NCBI GenBank assembly: GCA_903906695.1
Contig: CAIVLG010000215.1
Span: 1 to 62,028, forward strand
Origin: an uncultured beta proteobacterium
GTDB lineage: Bacteria; Pseudomonadota; Gammaproteobacteria; Burkholderiales; Burkholderiaceae_C
Reading direction: 5' to 3'
DNA length: 62,028 bases
In this document: piece by piece, positions 43,410 to 53,279 of the stretch
Position numbering within the stretch: position 1 is the stretch's first letter
How the letters are laid out: each line of letters opens with the position of its first letter
Position numbers and translations under genes: made by a program
Notes under the pieces: generated by a model
Told to the model about the DNA's origin: nothing
Databases searched by the model: none
Seen by the model: only the letters and a program-made list of their open reading frames with translations

Positions 43410-44458
43410 TTCTTGTAATCGACCAGGGCAATTTCGAAGTGCTGCCGAACCGCCCGGCGCCACTTGAGCTGGCCGAAAAGCGCCGGTATCTTCTGGAAGT
43501 GAGCGTGCACCGCATACTGGGTGCACAAGATCCCTTGTCCCGGTGCCTTCCAGGCACAGCGACGCGCAGTACGGGCCACAAACAGGACCGCCAGCGCCAG
43601 CAAAATGAGGGCCAAGGTGGTGCTCAGCCATAGCGACACGGCGAACAATAGAGGCGACAGTACAAAGACGATTCCATGGCGAAAGTCGCGCCGCGCTTCG
43701 TGCTGCCAAAGGACATCGCCGCGCAGACGCATGCGCTGCGCCACCTCCGCATAGGCGATGCCGGAGCGGTAGGCCCGCAACCAGTAGGCGCGAAAGGAGT
43801 TGACCGCCAGATCATGCAGCGTCATAGGGGCATCGATGTGCTCGATCTGCCAGCCTGCGGCGCGCAGTCGAGCGCACATTTCAGGCTCCTCGCCGGCTTT
43901 CAGGGTGGGATCGAAACCATCCACCTGCGACAGCGCTGCACGTCGTACCAGAACGTCACCGCCAAAGTAGAGCGTGCGACCAGCCGGGTAGATCCAGTCG
44001 AGATCAAGCACCTTGGTGTAGATTGATTGTGAAGGTCTGGACTCACGTCGGTGACCCCAGACCGCGCACAACTTGGGCTCGCTCAGCGTCTGCAGTGCAC
44101 GCTGCACAAAGTCAGCGTGGAGTTCAGTGTCACCATCCAGAAATAGCACAAACTCGCCGCTGGCCGAGCGCCACCCCAGGTTGCGCGCCTTGGATGCACA
44201 GGGGCTGGCGTCGTCCAGGACGATGACGTTGGCAGCCAACGCCTGCGCCTTGACAACGCTTTGATCGGTGGAGCGGGAATCGACGTAGATCAGCTCGTAG
44301 CGTGTGCTGCCCCAGTCAGCCTGTTTCACGGAACGCAGGCAACGCTCAAGTCGTTCGCCCTCGTTACGGCCGATCACCACGACCGAGACGTTGATCCTGG
44401 AAAAATCCGAATTCGTGGAAGGATCCACATGAACTTCAGGAGAATTCTGATTACCCAT
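43406..44458 (-). CDS. Glycosyltransferase family 2 (ExoA-like) with C-terminal membrane helices
   Basis: 350 residues. GT-A domain with VSVVVIGRNEGERLERCLRSV, YVDSRSTDQSV and metal motif LDGDTELHADF; two hydrophobic helices near 275-315 anchor it. The start lies one base upstream of the stop region of the wza-like gene, and the end overlaps the acetyltransferase gene by 4 bp. Role: one step of repeat-unit assembly. Confidence 0.9.
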   Translation of the reverse strand: MGNQNSPEVHVDPSTNSDFSRINVSVVVIGRNEGERLERCLRSVKQADWGSTRYELIYVDSRSTDQSVVKAQALAANVIVLDDASPCASKARNLGWRSASGEFVLFLDGDTELHADFVQRALQTLSEPKLCAVWGHRRESRPSQSIYTKVLDLDWIYPAGRTLYFGGDVLVRRAALSQVDGFDPTLKAGEEPEMCARLRAAGWQIEHIDAPMTLHDLAVNSFRAYWLRAYRSGIAYAEVAQRMRLRGDVLWQHEARRDFRHGIVFVLSPLLFAVSLWLSTTLALILLALAVLFVARTARRCAWKAPGQGILCTQYAVHAHFQKIPALFGQLKWRRAVRQHFEIALVDYKK

Positions 44459-45496
44459 TTATTTAAGCAAGGTGTTGATCGTGGTACCAAATGTCAGGAC
44501 CGAGATGAAGGGCGAAATCTGACGCATGATGTATCCAAAATCGGCAAGACCGCTCTTCGGAATGAAGATCACATCACCGTCTTCCAACGCGTAATTGACG
44601 GTTCTTGAAACATTGACCAGGTCGGAAAAGGCAATGACTTCGATCTGCTTGGCGCCTGCTCTATAGACCCCGATCTGCTGCGGCGCAGCGTCCTCGTTCG
44701 GGCCGCCGGCCTGCGCCAGGGCGTCAAGCACGGTCATGCGTGGCGTCAGCCGGTAGGAGCCAGGTTTGGGCACAGAACCCAAAACGTAGATGGCGGTGTC
44801 CGAAGAATCAGGGATGAAGACGATATCGCCCTTCTTCATGCGAATGTTGTAGCTGGGGTCACCATTCAAGAGAGCCTTGAGGTCAACCCAAATCAGTTTT
44901 TCGCGCCCGCGCATGATGGCGCAGCGTGTGAGAGTAGCCTGCTTGTCCAGGATTGGCATGGCACCGGCGCCGGCCAGGACCTCGGCCAGTGTCGGCGCCT
45001 GCGCGAACTTCTGGACACCAGCCCGTTCGACCCGCCCCAAGACAGTGACCTGGTTGGAGGTGTACTGCTCGACCGCCAGTGTGGCAAGAGGTTGCGTGTA
45101 GAACCTGTGCAAACGTTGATCGATGAGCTCCAAGGCAGCTTCTCGCGTCAAGTCGTTCAAGGCGACATCACCCACGATCGGTATCGTGATCCTGCCGTCC
45201 GGACCGACCACATGCGTGCCAGTGACTTCGGGTCTTCCGAAAACGTCGAGCTTGAGCACGTCACCGCTGCCAATGCGATAGACCGGGTTGACGGTTTCTT
45301 CTAACAAGGCCAAGTCTTCCTTGGACATCAAGGTGGCGCTACTGGCTTTTTCAATGGGTTTGAAATTAGGGTTTTGGACCGATGGATCCGAGCCCTCACG
45401 CATCCAGCCAGACGACCCGGCGCAACCGGCCAGCAAGTTCGTCAAAACCAGCAACAACGTGCCGGCCCACTTGAGTGGAGCAAATCGAGGATTCAT
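44459..45496 (-). CDS. Wza-like polysaccharide export lipoprotein
   Basis: 345 residues from the ATG at 45496, which gives a proper lipoprotein signal peptide ending in LLAGC (Cys 25). Two to three SLBB/Poly_export domains follow: YRIGSGDVLKLDVFGRPEVTGTHVVGPDGRITIPIVGDV, VTVLGRVERAGVQKF, and IYVLGSVPKPGSYRL. It forms the outer-membrane exit channel, working with the Wzc-like protein. First gene of a seven-gene minus-strand operon down to 37887. The open frame continues upstream to 45661, but without a signal peptide. Confidence 0.93.
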   Translation of the reverse strand: MNPRFAPLKWAGTLLLVLTNLLAGCAGSSGWMREGSDPSVQNPNFKPIEKASSATLMSKEDLALLEETVNPVYRIGSGDVLKLDVFGRPEVTGTHVVGPDGRITIPIVGDVALNDLTREAALELIDQRLHRFYTQPLATLAVEQYTSNQVTVLGRVERAGVQKFAQAPTLAEVLAGAGAMPILDKQATLTRCAIMRGREKLIWVDLKALLNGDPSYNIRMKKGDIVFIPDSSDTAIYVLGSVPKPGSYRLTPRMTVLDALAQAGGPNEDAAPQQIGVYRAGAKQIEVIAFSDLVNVSRTVNYALEDGDVIFIPKSGLADFGYIMRQISPFISVLTFGTTINTLLK

Positions 45497-45567
45497 GAGC
45501 CCCGATGCTACTGAGCCGGCGCAGAACAGCGTGACAGAAGTGTGAACTGGCGCGAGCCTTTGAGGCC
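45497..45567 (-). promoter_or_regulatory. Upstream region of the export operon with 11-bp direct repeat
   Basis: On the plus strand GTGACA (45531-45536) and GTGAAC (45542-45547) are 11 bp apart; on the minus strand the site reads GTTCACACTTCTGTCAC. Twelve bases (45535-45546) match the site at 27517-27528, and 14 of 17 match the site at about 14930. A two-half-site, one-turn spacing is typical of PhoB/OmpR-type regulators, and one is encoded 1.1 kb upstream. Confidence 0.45.
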
Positions 45568-46614
45568 TCAGGAGGTCGATGCGTACGAGGCGCAGAGTTC
45601 CTGCAAGCGTGCCAGCTCTGCGCGCAACGTCTCTGGCACCGGCAAGTTCGTCAGGCCACAAAGTGCCTCAATCCGGTAGCGCCAATCATGGTGACCGAGT
45701 GAATAAAAAATGTTGCTGCGCCGTTGCTGCGCCAGGGCATCGTTGTTTGACAACAGCTCGACCAGTTCATCTGAAGCAGTTTGAGGATCATCCGACAGCT
45801 CAAGCGTAGCCTTTGGCCAGAACAGCATTTCGTCGGCCATGCGGGAGACGGGTCGCCGACCAGCGACGATGCAGCCCGATAGCAGGGATTCGAGCCAGCG
45901 GCTGGTGACCATCATGGAGCGCGGCCGGTCGCCCTGCGGCTCGACGTAGAGATGAAATGCCAGCGAGATGCGGGTGCGCTGCAGCAATTTGAACAACATG
46001 CCGCGCTCCAGCGCCACACTCGGGCCGGACAGGTTACCCAGGGGGGAGTGCAGGTACAGGTAGGGTGAGTCGGCTGGATGAAAGCGTTTGGAGAAGCAGG
46101 CCTGGTAACTGGGCGGCGTGCGTCCAAAACCGATCACATCGATCTCGCGGATATTTGCTTCGCGTGGCACCCAGGTCAGGCAATCAGCCCCCTGGTACAA
46201 CTGATGCACCGGAATGCCAAAACGGTTCTTGGGATAGTCCACATCCTCATGCGCGGTGACCGTGATCGCATCATAAAAAGCGGTTTCCCTGACAAAGCCG
46301 GGTTTGAAGTAGGAGTCGGTCACAAAGCCGTAAATCTTGCTGAACTTCTTGCGACAGTCCGGGATGGCATTGATCAGGCCCAGATCGCCGGGTCCGCGAG
46401 CGACCACGATCAGTACGTCACCGCCGCCAGTTTGCAAAGGCTGGTAACAAACCTGATGCGGGCGAATCAAGCGTGCCGGCCATGTGCAAGGTATCGGTTT
46501 GGGTGACAGGATCTCGGCCTCAAAGAAATGGGCCAGCAGTTCGGCCAATTCATCAATTGCAACCCAGCCCGCATGAGGCGACGCGAGACCGGCGTAAAGG
46601 ACGGAGGTCTTCAT
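45568..46614 (-). CDS. Glycosyltransferase, GT-B fold with Glyco_trans_1-type C-terminus
   Basis: 348 residues. The N-terminal half is weakly conserved; the C-terminal half (SRWLESLLSGCIVAGRRPVSRMADEMLF, then ELSDDP and repeated short helices) matches the spore-coat/CgeB-like glycosyltransferase C-terminal pattern. No membrane segment. The start is 3 bp downstream of the response regulator stop, and a 71-bp gap separates it from the export operon. Probable EPS glycosyltransferase; donor and acceptor unknown. Confidence 0.7.
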   Translation of the reverse strand: MKTSVLYAGLASPHAGWVAIDELAELLAHFFEAEILSPKPIPCTWPARLIRPHQVCYQPLQTGGGDVLIVVARGPGDLGLINAIPDCRKKFSKIYGFVTDSYFKPGFVRETAFYDAITVTAHEDVDYPKNRFGIPVHQLYQGADCLTWVPREANIREIDVIGFGRTPPSYQACFSKRFHPADSPYLYLHSPLGNLSGPSVALERGMLFKLLQRTRISLAFHLYVEPQGDRPRSMMVTSRWLESLLSGCIVAGRRPVSRMADEMLFWPKATLELSDDPQTASDELVELLSNNDALAQQRRSNIFYSLGHHDWRYRIEALCGLTNLPVPETLRAELARLQELCASYASTS

Positions 46615-46617
46615 AAA

Positions 46618-47307
46618 TCAGTCGACCGAATCAACCCGGTCGAAGCGGTAGCCGTAGCCATAGATCGGTGTCAGTTTCCAGCCCTTGCTGCCGTCAAGCA
46701 GCAACTTCTTGCGCAAGCGGCTGATGTGGGTGTCCACGGTACGGGTATCGACATCGGTATTGAGTCCCCAGATCTTGTTGAGCAAATGATCCCTTGATAG
46801 CAGCTTGCCCGGGTTCTGGAACAGGTAGACCGACAAATCGAACTCTTTTTGGGTCAGCGTGATGGCCGCGCCATCCAGGGTGAGGCGATGGCGCGTTACA
46901 TCGACTTCAAACGAACCCAGTCGCAAGACCGGCAGTCCGCCAGGCTTGACCCGCCGCGCCACATTCTCCAGGCGCGCCAGCAGTTCCATCGGCTTGGGCG
47001 GCTTCACGACATAGTCGTCTGCTCCCATTTTGAGGGCGGAAACGACGGTTGCCTCATCGTCGCGTGCAGTTACGACAACGACCGGTATGTCCCAACCCAG
47101 GTTTTGCCGGACCCACTGCAAGACATCGGCGCCGGTGCCGTCGGGCAGCATCCAGTCGATCAGCAACAAGTCAAAACGCTCTTTCTTTGCGCCTTCAATA
47201 AAGTCGGCCGCCAACCCAAAGCCACGGCTGCTGTGCTGACCGCTGCTCAGCCACAATTCAAGCAAATCACGTTGCTCGCGGTCGTCTTCAAGCAGGCCGA
47301 TGTGCAT
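46618..47307 (-). CDS. OmpR/PhoB-type response regulator
   Basis: 229 residues. Receiver domain (about 1-118) with DDRE at 8-11, phospho-acceptor in LLLIDWMLPDGTGADV and lysine in VVKPPKP. C-terminal winged helix (about 130-225) with LTQKEFDLSVYLFQNPGKLLSRDHLLNKIWG and DTRTVDTHISRLRKKL, the recognition helix of the OmpR/PhoB type. No cognate kinase is adjacent; the hybrid kinase at 15003 is a candidate. Such proteins bind direct repeats with 11-bp spacing, and sites of that form lie ahead of the export operon. Confidence 0.93.
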   Translation of the reverse strand: MHIGLLEDDREQRDLLELWLSSGQHSSRGFGLAADFIEGAKKERFDLLLIDWMLPDGTGADVLQWVRQNLGWDIPVVVVTARDDEATVVSALKMGADDYVVKPPKPMELLARLENVARRVKPGGLPVLRLGSFEVDVTRHRLTLDGAAITLTQKEFDLSVYLFQNPGKLLSRDHLLNKIWGLNTDVDTRTVDTHISRLRKKLLLDGSKGWKLTPIYGYGYRFDRVDSVD

Positions 47308-47310
47308 GGT

Positions 47311-48831
47311 TTATTCCTCCTCGTGCATCAGGCTCACGCCAATGGCGCCGCGTCGACGCAGCCAGGGGCTGGGGCGATAACGTGGGTCGCCGTAGACTGT
47401 TTGCATATTGAAAAGCACTTCCAGCACATTGGCCGGACCGTAGAGATTGCCCATCGCCAACGGGCCCAAGGGGTAGCCCAATCCAAGTGTCACTGCGGTC
47501 TCAAGATCGGCCGGTGAGCAAATGGCTTGCTGGCACATATCGGACGCAATATTGACAATAGTGGCGACCACACGTTGACTTACAAAGCCACCGCTGTCCC
47601 GTATCACGCTGACGGCCTTGCCGTCACGCGCCATCAGCGCGTGAGCGGCGTCGCGCATGTCGGTTCGTGTGGCCGGGTTGGTGGCCAGCACCCTGCGCTT
47701 GCTGGCGGCATCTTCCACCAGCATGTCGATGCCGATGGTACGAGCCGGATCGAGCCGCTCGACCACGGCCACCGTGGTGACATCGAAGCCCAAAGGTGCG
47801 ACGAAGCTCAGGGCTTGCGCGGAGGGCGCGGCGCCGGTCTCGATCCGGGCGCCCAGGTTCTTCAGCAATAACAGCAATTCAGCGCGCCGTGCCGCACGCG
47901 GCGAGACCCACACTGGTGGCATTTCGTCAACCTGCGGCACTGCGGCCTCGGGACTGATCTGCGCAATGCCATTGACGTATCGATAAAAGCCCTCGCCCAC
48001 CTTCTTGCCGACCACGCCCCCCGCCAAGCGCTGGGCGGTGATGACGCTGGGCCGATAGCGTGGCTCTTCAAAGTACTGGTGGTAAATGGATTCCATCACC
48101 GGATGTGAAACATCGAGCGCCGTCAGGTCCATCAACTCAAACGGACCTAGCTTGAAGCCGATCTGGTCTTTGAGGATGCGGTCGATGGTGGCGAAATCGG
48201 CGATGCCCTCGCTCACGATGCGAAGCGCTTCGGTGCCATAGCCGCGCCCGGCATGGTTGACGATAAAGCCCGGACTGTCCTGTGCCTGCACCGGTGTGTG
48301 GCCCATTTGTCTGGCATAGGCAGCCAGGTCGGTGCAGACGCTGGCGCTGGTCTTGAGTCCCGCGATGACCTCGACCACCTTCATCAGGGGTACCGGGTTG
48401 AAGAAGTGATAGCCGGCAAATCGCTCCGGTCGTTTGAGTCGTGCTGCTATCGCGGTCACTGACAGCGAAGAGGTATTGGTGGCCAGTACAGCCGAGGGAC
48501 GAATAGTGCTTTCGAGCTCAGTGAACAGATTGGCTTTGACATCCAGACGCTCCACGATCGCTTCCACAATCAGATCACTGCCAGACAGTTCGGCCAGTGA
48601 GTCGGCACAGAGCAGCCGCGCTTTGTAGGAGGCAGCCCGTGCTGCATCGAGCCGGCCTTTATCGCACAGCTTGTCCCATTGGGAAAACACGGCGACCTGC
48701 GCGCTGAGTGCCGCACCGACCTGCACGTCAAACAACAGAACCTCACTGCCGGCCTGAGCCGCAACCTGGGCGATGCCACGTCCCATGGCGCCGGCACCGA
48801 CGATGCCGACCTTCTGAAATGTTGGTTTCAT
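47311..48831 (-). CDS. 3-hydroxyacyl-CoA dehydrogenase, PaaH/PaaC-like
   Basis: 506 residues from the ATG at 48831. The Rossmann motif VGIVGAGAMGRGIAQVAAQAG opens the NAD domain, with a catalytic His in YHFFNPVPLMKVVEVI; the 3HCDH C-terminal domain (IVNHAGRGYGTEALRIVSEG, GPFELMDLTALDVSHPVMESIY) is followed by a second C-terminal domain copy. The length near 500 and layout match 3-hydroxyadipyl-CoA dehydrogenase of phenylacetate breakdown, though no other paa genes are adjacent. The response regulator gene starts 3 bp downstream. Confidence 0.85.
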   Translation of the reverse strand: MKPTFQKVGIVGAGAMGRGIAQVAAQAGSEVLLFDVQVGAALSAQVAVFSQWDKLCDKGRLDAARAASYKARLLCADSLAELSGSDLIVEAIVERLDVKANLFTELESTIRPSAVLATNTSSLSVTAIAARLKRPERFAGYHFFNPVPLMKVVEVIAGLKTSASVCTDLAAYARQMGHTPVQAQDSPGFIVNHAGRGYGTEALRIVSEGIADFATIDRILKDQIGFKLGPFELMDLTALDVSHPVMESIYHQYFEEPRYRPSVITAQRLAGGVVGKKVGEGFYRYVNGIAQISPEAAVPQVDEMPPVWVSPRAARRAELLLLLKNLGARIETGAAPSAQALSFVAPLGFDVTTVAVVERLDPARTIGIDMLVEDAASKRRVLATNPATRTDMRDAAHALMARDGKAVSVIRDSGGFVSQRVVATIVNIASDMCQQAICSPADLETAVTLGLGYPLGPLAMGNLYGPANVLEVLFNMQTVYGDPRYRPSPWLRRRGAIGVSLMHEEE

Positions 48832-48873
48832 GCAAGTCATTATGACTCGGCGCATTCGCAACGATGGGCAGAG

Positions 48874-49881
48874 TCAGCGCCGGACCTGCAATGCGCCCGG
48901 ATTGACGATGTTGGTCGGTGTGCCCTTGATGAAATTGATGACGTTGTCAAAGGCGGCGCTGAAATACATTTCATAACTGGCCTGCTCTACATAGCCGATG
49001 TGCGGCGTACAAATGCAATTCTCGATTCTCAGCAGAGCATGACCCTGCAAAATCGGTTCGGTCTCGAAGACATCAACCGCTGCCATGCCGGGTCGTCCGC
49101 GGTTGAGCGCGCTGATCAGGGCCTCCGGTTCAATCAGTTCAGCACGCGAGGTGTTGACCAGCAGCGCGGTAGGCTTCATGCGACCGAGGTCATCAAGGCG
49201 GACAATGCCGCGCGTTTCGTCAAGCAGGCGAAGGTGCAGGCTGACTACGTCGCATTGGGAAAAGAATTCGTCGCGACTGGCCGCTGCAACAAACCCGTCC
49301 AAAACTGCTTTTTCACGCGATGCAGGCTGGCCCCAGATCACTACTTTCATGCCAAAGGCCTTGCCGTAGTTCGCCAGCAATTGGCCGATCTTGCCGTAAC
49401 CCCAAATACCCAGCGTCTTGCCTTTGAGGACAACACCCAGACCAAAATTTGCCGGCATGGAACCGGCCTTTAGCCCTGACTGCTGCCACGCGCCATGCTT
49501 GAGGTTGCCAATGTAATGAGGCAGGCGGCGCATGGCTGCCATGATCAGGGCCCAGGTAAGTTCGGCCGGAGCCACCGGTGAACCGGTGCCCTCGGCCACG
49601 GCAATGCCGCGCTCGGTGCAGGCGTTCACGTCGATATGCGAGCCGACACGGCCAGTTTGCACAATCAGCTTGAGTTTGGGCAACTTTTCGATCAACGGCC
49701 TGGGCATGTGCGTGCGTTCCCGGTTCAGCACAATGACATCCGCATCTTTCAGTCGAAATGTCAACTGGCCCAGTCCCTTGACGGTGTTGGTGTAGACCTT
49801 AGCCGCGTAGGGCTCCAGTTTGGCGGAACATTCGAGCTTTCGAATTGCATCCTGGTAATCGTCAAGAATCACAATGTTCAT
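48874..49881 (-). CDS. D-2-hydroxyacid dehydrogenase family protein
   Basis: 335 residues. NAD-binding motif LGIWGYGKIGQLLANYG; catalytic Arg in LLVNTSRAELIEPEALISAL, followed by Glu in AVDVFETEPI and His in CTPHIGYVEQ. It reduces a 2-oxoacid or oxidises a D-2-hydroxyacid; 3-phosphoglycerate dehydrogenase-like but without the ACT domain, so probably not SerA. It lies 42 bp upstream of the 3-hydroxyacyl-CoA dehydrogenase gene in the same direction. The substrate is unknown. Confidence 0.88.
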   Translation of the reverse strand: MNIVILDDYQDAIRKLECSAKLEPYAAKVYTNTVKGLGQLTFRLKDADVIVLNRERTHMPRPLIEKLPKLKLIVQTGRVGSHIDVNACTERGIAVAEGTGSPVAPAELTWALIMAAMRRLPHYIGNLKHGAWQQSGLKAGSMPANFGLGVVLKGKTLGIWGYGKIGQLLANYGKAFGMKVVIWGQPASREKAVLDGFVAAASRDEFFSQCDVVSLHLRLLDETRGIVRLDDLGRMKPTALLVNTSRAELIEPEALISALNRGRPGMAAVDVFETEPILQGHALLRIENCICTPHIGYVEQASYEMYFSAAFDNVINFIKGTPTNIVNPGALQVRR

Positions 49882-49941
49882 ACTTGTTATTGTGCCTTGA
49901 CATTTTGCCTGCCGACCGCAGGCGTCAAGCGGATTGCAGAA

Positions 49942-50211
49942 TCAGTGGCGTGCCGCCAGTCGATCCAGTTCGGCGCAGACATCCGACATGCGGCCGGAGA
50001 TGATCATGCGCCCGACATGGCTTGGCGCCTGATCAACCTCCAGGATGCGCACAATGCGCAGTGGTTTGTGACGGCGTGGCGATGCGGGTTCACGCAGCGC
50101 CCGATCTGCGGCTGCCGGTGCCGGACTGCCGGCTGCCTTGGGTGCGAACCAATGCCACGCAGCTTGCAGCGGCATCAGGATGTTGGACATGGCAAATAAT
50201 GCAGTGCTCAT
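49942..50211 (-). CDS. Small conserved hypothetical protein
   Basis: 89 residues. The N-terminal 25 are hydrophobic (MSTALFAMSNILMPLQAAWHW), possibly a membrane anchor; residues 26-48 are low-complexity; the C-terminal part (RIVRILEVDQAPSHVGRMIISGRMSDVCAELDRLA) looks folded and is the region I believe is conserved in related bacteria. No function is known to me. It lies 33 bp downstream of lexA and could be co-transcribed with it. Confidence 0.6.
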   Translation of the reverse strand: MSTALFAMSNILMPLQAAWHWFAPKAAGSPAPAAADRALREPASPRRHKPLRIVRILEVDQAPSHVGRMIISGRMSDVCAELDRLAARH

Positions 50212-50244
50212 TCGAGTTCTTTCAATCTGAAAATGGATTCAGGT

Positions 50245-50919
50245 TTACATCAGCATCGTGTTGCGGATCAGTCCCACAGCCAGACCCTCAATTTCAAAGG
50301 GCTCACCGGGCTCGACCACGATGGTTTGGTAATCCGGGTTCTCCGGATGCAGTTCGATCAGGTTCTTGTTGCGACGAAAACGTTTGACCGTCACCTCATC
50401 TCCCAGACGAGCGACCACAATCTGGCCATTCTTGGCCTCTTTGGTGGATTGCACCGCCAGCAGGTCGCCATCCATGATGCCGGCGTCGCGCATCGACATA
50501 CCGCGCACTTTGAGGAGATAGTCTGGCTTGCGTTGAAAGAGGCTGCTCTCCAGGTAATAGGTCTGGTCTATGTGCTCCTGCGCCAGAATCGGCGAGCCTG
50601 CTGCGACCCGACCTACCAGCGGCAGGGCCAACTGCGCCAAACTGGGAAGCTGGAAAGAGTATTGTTTGTTGCGCGATTCATTGATGGAGCGCAGCGCCTC
50701 GCTTCTGAGCCGAATACCGCGCGAAGTGCCACTGACAAGTTCAATGACGCCTTTGCGTGCAAGCGCCTGCAGGTGCTCCTCGGCTGCATTGGCCGATTTG
50801 AAACCCAATTCGGTGGCGATTTCGGCGCGGGTCGGGGGGGCGCCCGTGCGAGCAATTGCGCTTTGGATCAGGTCAAGAATTTGCTGTTGGCGGGCTGTCA
50901 GTTTGGGGCTTTCAAGCAT
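50245..50919 (-). CDS. lexA: LexA repressor
   Basis: 224 residues. N-terminal winged helix (about 1-70, with [29 protein letters not shown]) and C-terminal S24 peptidase domain. Self-cleavage site Ala107-Gly108 in VAAGSP, catalytic Ser142 in RGMSMRDAG and Lys179 in EVTVKRF. It represses SOS genes until RecA filaments trigger cleavage. Two LexA boxes lie upstream, so it is autoregulated. All catalytic residues are present. Confidence 0.97.
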   Translation of the reverse strand: MLESPKLTARQQQILDLIQSAIARTGAPPTRAEIATELGFKSANAAEEHLQALARKGVIELVSGTSRGIRLRSEALRSINESRNKQYSFQLPSLAQLALPLVGRVAAGSPILAQEHIDQTYYLESSLFQRKPDYLLKVRGMSMRDAGIMDGDLLAVQSTKEAKNGQIVVARLGDEVTVKRFRRNKNLIELHPENPDYQTIVVEPGEPFEIEGLAVGLIRNTMLM

Positions 50920-50966
50920 GGCGACTCCTTTGCGTTTGGGTAGGTCTTGCTGTCAGTCTGTACACA

Positions 50967-50982
50967 CTGTTTCGATATCCAG
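50967..50982. promoter_or_regulatory. LexA box 1 (CTG-N10-CAG)
   Basis: CTGTTTCGATATCCAG fits the CTG-N10-CAG SOS operator. It lies 48 bp upstream of the lexA start codon; its left end is 19 bp from that of box 2. Confidence 0.75.
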
Positions 50983-50985
50983 TAA

Positions 50986-51001
50986 CTGTATTTTTAACCA
51001 G
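50986..51001. promoter_or_regulatory. LexA box 2 (CTG-N10-CAG)
   Basis: CTGTATTTTTAACCAG is the better match to the SOS box, with the usual TA-rich centre. It lies between lexA and the divergent asnS, so it may also affect the latter. Two tandem boxes imply tight autoregulation. Confidence 0.85.
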
Positions 51002-51056
51002 TTTTTGAAAATATGCAAGCGATAAAATGCGCAACCTTAACTTGAGGGGCATCCAG

Positions 51057-52457
51057 ATGATTTCGCTTTCCTGCCACGCCATTCTTTCTGGACGGGCACC
51101 CTCTGACGAAATCGTCGTCGTTCGCGGCTGGGTCCGCACCCGGCGCGATTCAAAGGCGGGCTTCTCTTTTGTCCAGGTGTCCGACGGTTCCTGCTTCCAT
51201 CCGGTACAGGTTATGGCGCCGGCCGCGCTGGCCAATTACGCCAGCGAAGTCCAGAAACTGACCGCGGGTTGCGCGGTCGAGGCGATCGGGATGATCGTGC
51301 CGTCGCCCGCCGCCGGTCAACCGTTCGAGATGCACGCGACCGAGCTTAGAGTGGTCGGCTGGGTCGATGATCCCGACACCTATCCGATTCAGCCCAAGCC
51401 GCACAGCATGGAATTTCTGCGCGAGGTGGCTCACCTGCGCCCCCGCACCAATGTCATTGGCGCCAGTGCTCGCGTGCGGCACACGCTGGCGATGTCGATC
51501 CACAGGTTCTTCAGTGAGAACGAATTTCTTTGGGTTAACACGCCGATCATCACTGCGTCCGATGCAGAGGGAGCCGGTGAGCTGTTTCGGGTGTCGACAC
51601 TGGATGCGCTGAATCCGCCGCGTACCTCCGATGGTAAAGTGGACTTTTCGCAGGATTTTTTCGGGCGCGAGGCCTTCCTTACGGTATCGGGCCAATTAAA
51701 CGTGGAGACCTATTGCATGGCTCTGTCCAAGGTCTACACCTTCGGGCCAACGTTTCGCGCAGAGAACTCCAACACCAGCCGTCACCTGGCCGAGTTCTGG
51801 ATGGTTGAGCCTGAAATCGCGTTTGCCGATCTGGCTGCCAATGCTGATTTGGCCGAGGCCTTGCTCAAGTACGTCTTTAAGGCAGTACTCGCGGAGCGTC
51901 CCGACGACATGGCCTTCTTCGAGGACCGCGTCGAGAAGGGTGTTATCGCCAAGCTTCAGGGCATTGTCGAACGCGAGTTCGTGCGCATGGACTACACCGA
52001 GGCGATCAGGATCCTGGAGAGTTCCAAGCACAAATTCGAATACCCGGTGCAATGGGGTATCGACCTGCAAAGCGAGCACGAGCGCTATTTGGCGGAGAAG
52101 CATGTCGGCGGCCCGGTTGTGTTGATGAATTACCCGAAGGAGATCAAGGCCTTTTACATGCGCCTGAGCGACGACGGCAAGACAGTGGCCGCCATGGATG
52201 TGCTGGCTCCCGGGATTGGCGAGATCATTGGCGGCAGCCAGCGCGAGGAGCGGCTCGAAGTGCTCGATGCACGTCTGGAGGCCACGGGTCTCGACAAGGG
52301 CGCCTATAGCTGGTACCGGGACTTGCGTCGCTACGGCAGCGTTCCCCATGCAGGATTTGGCCTCGGATTCGAGCGCACCGTGGCGTACGTGACGGGCCTG
52401 TCCAATGTGCGCGATGTGATCCCGTTTCCGCGCACGCCAGGCAGCGCCCGCTATTGA
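51057..52457 (+). CDS. asnS: Asparaginyl-tRNA synthetase
   Basis: 466 residues from the ATG at 51057, chosen because GAGGGG (about 51044) is well placed before it; an ATG at 51027 would add ten residues. Class IIb synthetase: N-terminal OB-fold ([26 protein letters not shown]), motif 2 near [25 protein letters not shown], and motif 3 [16 protein letters not shown]. Charges tRNA-Asn. The length matches the family (about 466). Confidence 0.97.
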   Translation: MISLSCHAILSGRAPSDEIVVVRGWVRTRRDSKAGFSFVQVSDGSCFHPVQVMAPAALANYASEVQKLTAGCAVEAIGMIVPSPAAGQPFEMHATELRVVGWVDDPDTYPIQPKPHSMEFLREVAHLRPRTNVIGASARVRHTLAMSIHRFFSENEFLWVNTPIITASDAEGAGELFRVSTLDALNPPRTSDGKVDFSQDFFGREAFLTVSGQLNVETYCMALSKVYTFGPTFRAENSNTSRHLAEFWMVEPEIAFADLAANADLAEALLKYVFKAVLAERPDDMAFFEDRVEKGVIAKLQGIVEREFVRMDYTEAIRILESSKHKFEYPVQWGIDLQSEHERYLAEKHVGGPVVLMNYPKEIKAFYMRLSDDGKTVAAMDVLAPGIGEIIGGSQREERLEVLDARLEATGLDKGAYSWYRDLRRYGSVPHAGFGLGFERTVAYVTGLSNVRDVIPFPRTPGSARY

Positions 52458-52497
52458 ACTTTTTCGCAGCTCGCCTCGGGACCTTTTGGCCAACCGA

Positions 52498-53178
<681 letters not shown>

Positions 53179-53279
53179 TCAGCCAGCATATTCGAATCTG
53201 CTCCAGTGCAGGCCTCGATGCTTTGTCGACTCGAAGAATAGCACGCCGCAGCGCTTGACCGGCTGACGCACCAGCTCAG

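Noticed and set aside
45497-45661. Longer N-terminus of the Wza-like protein
   Set aside because: The shorter form from 45496 starts with a proper lipoprotein signal peptide; the extension would bury it.
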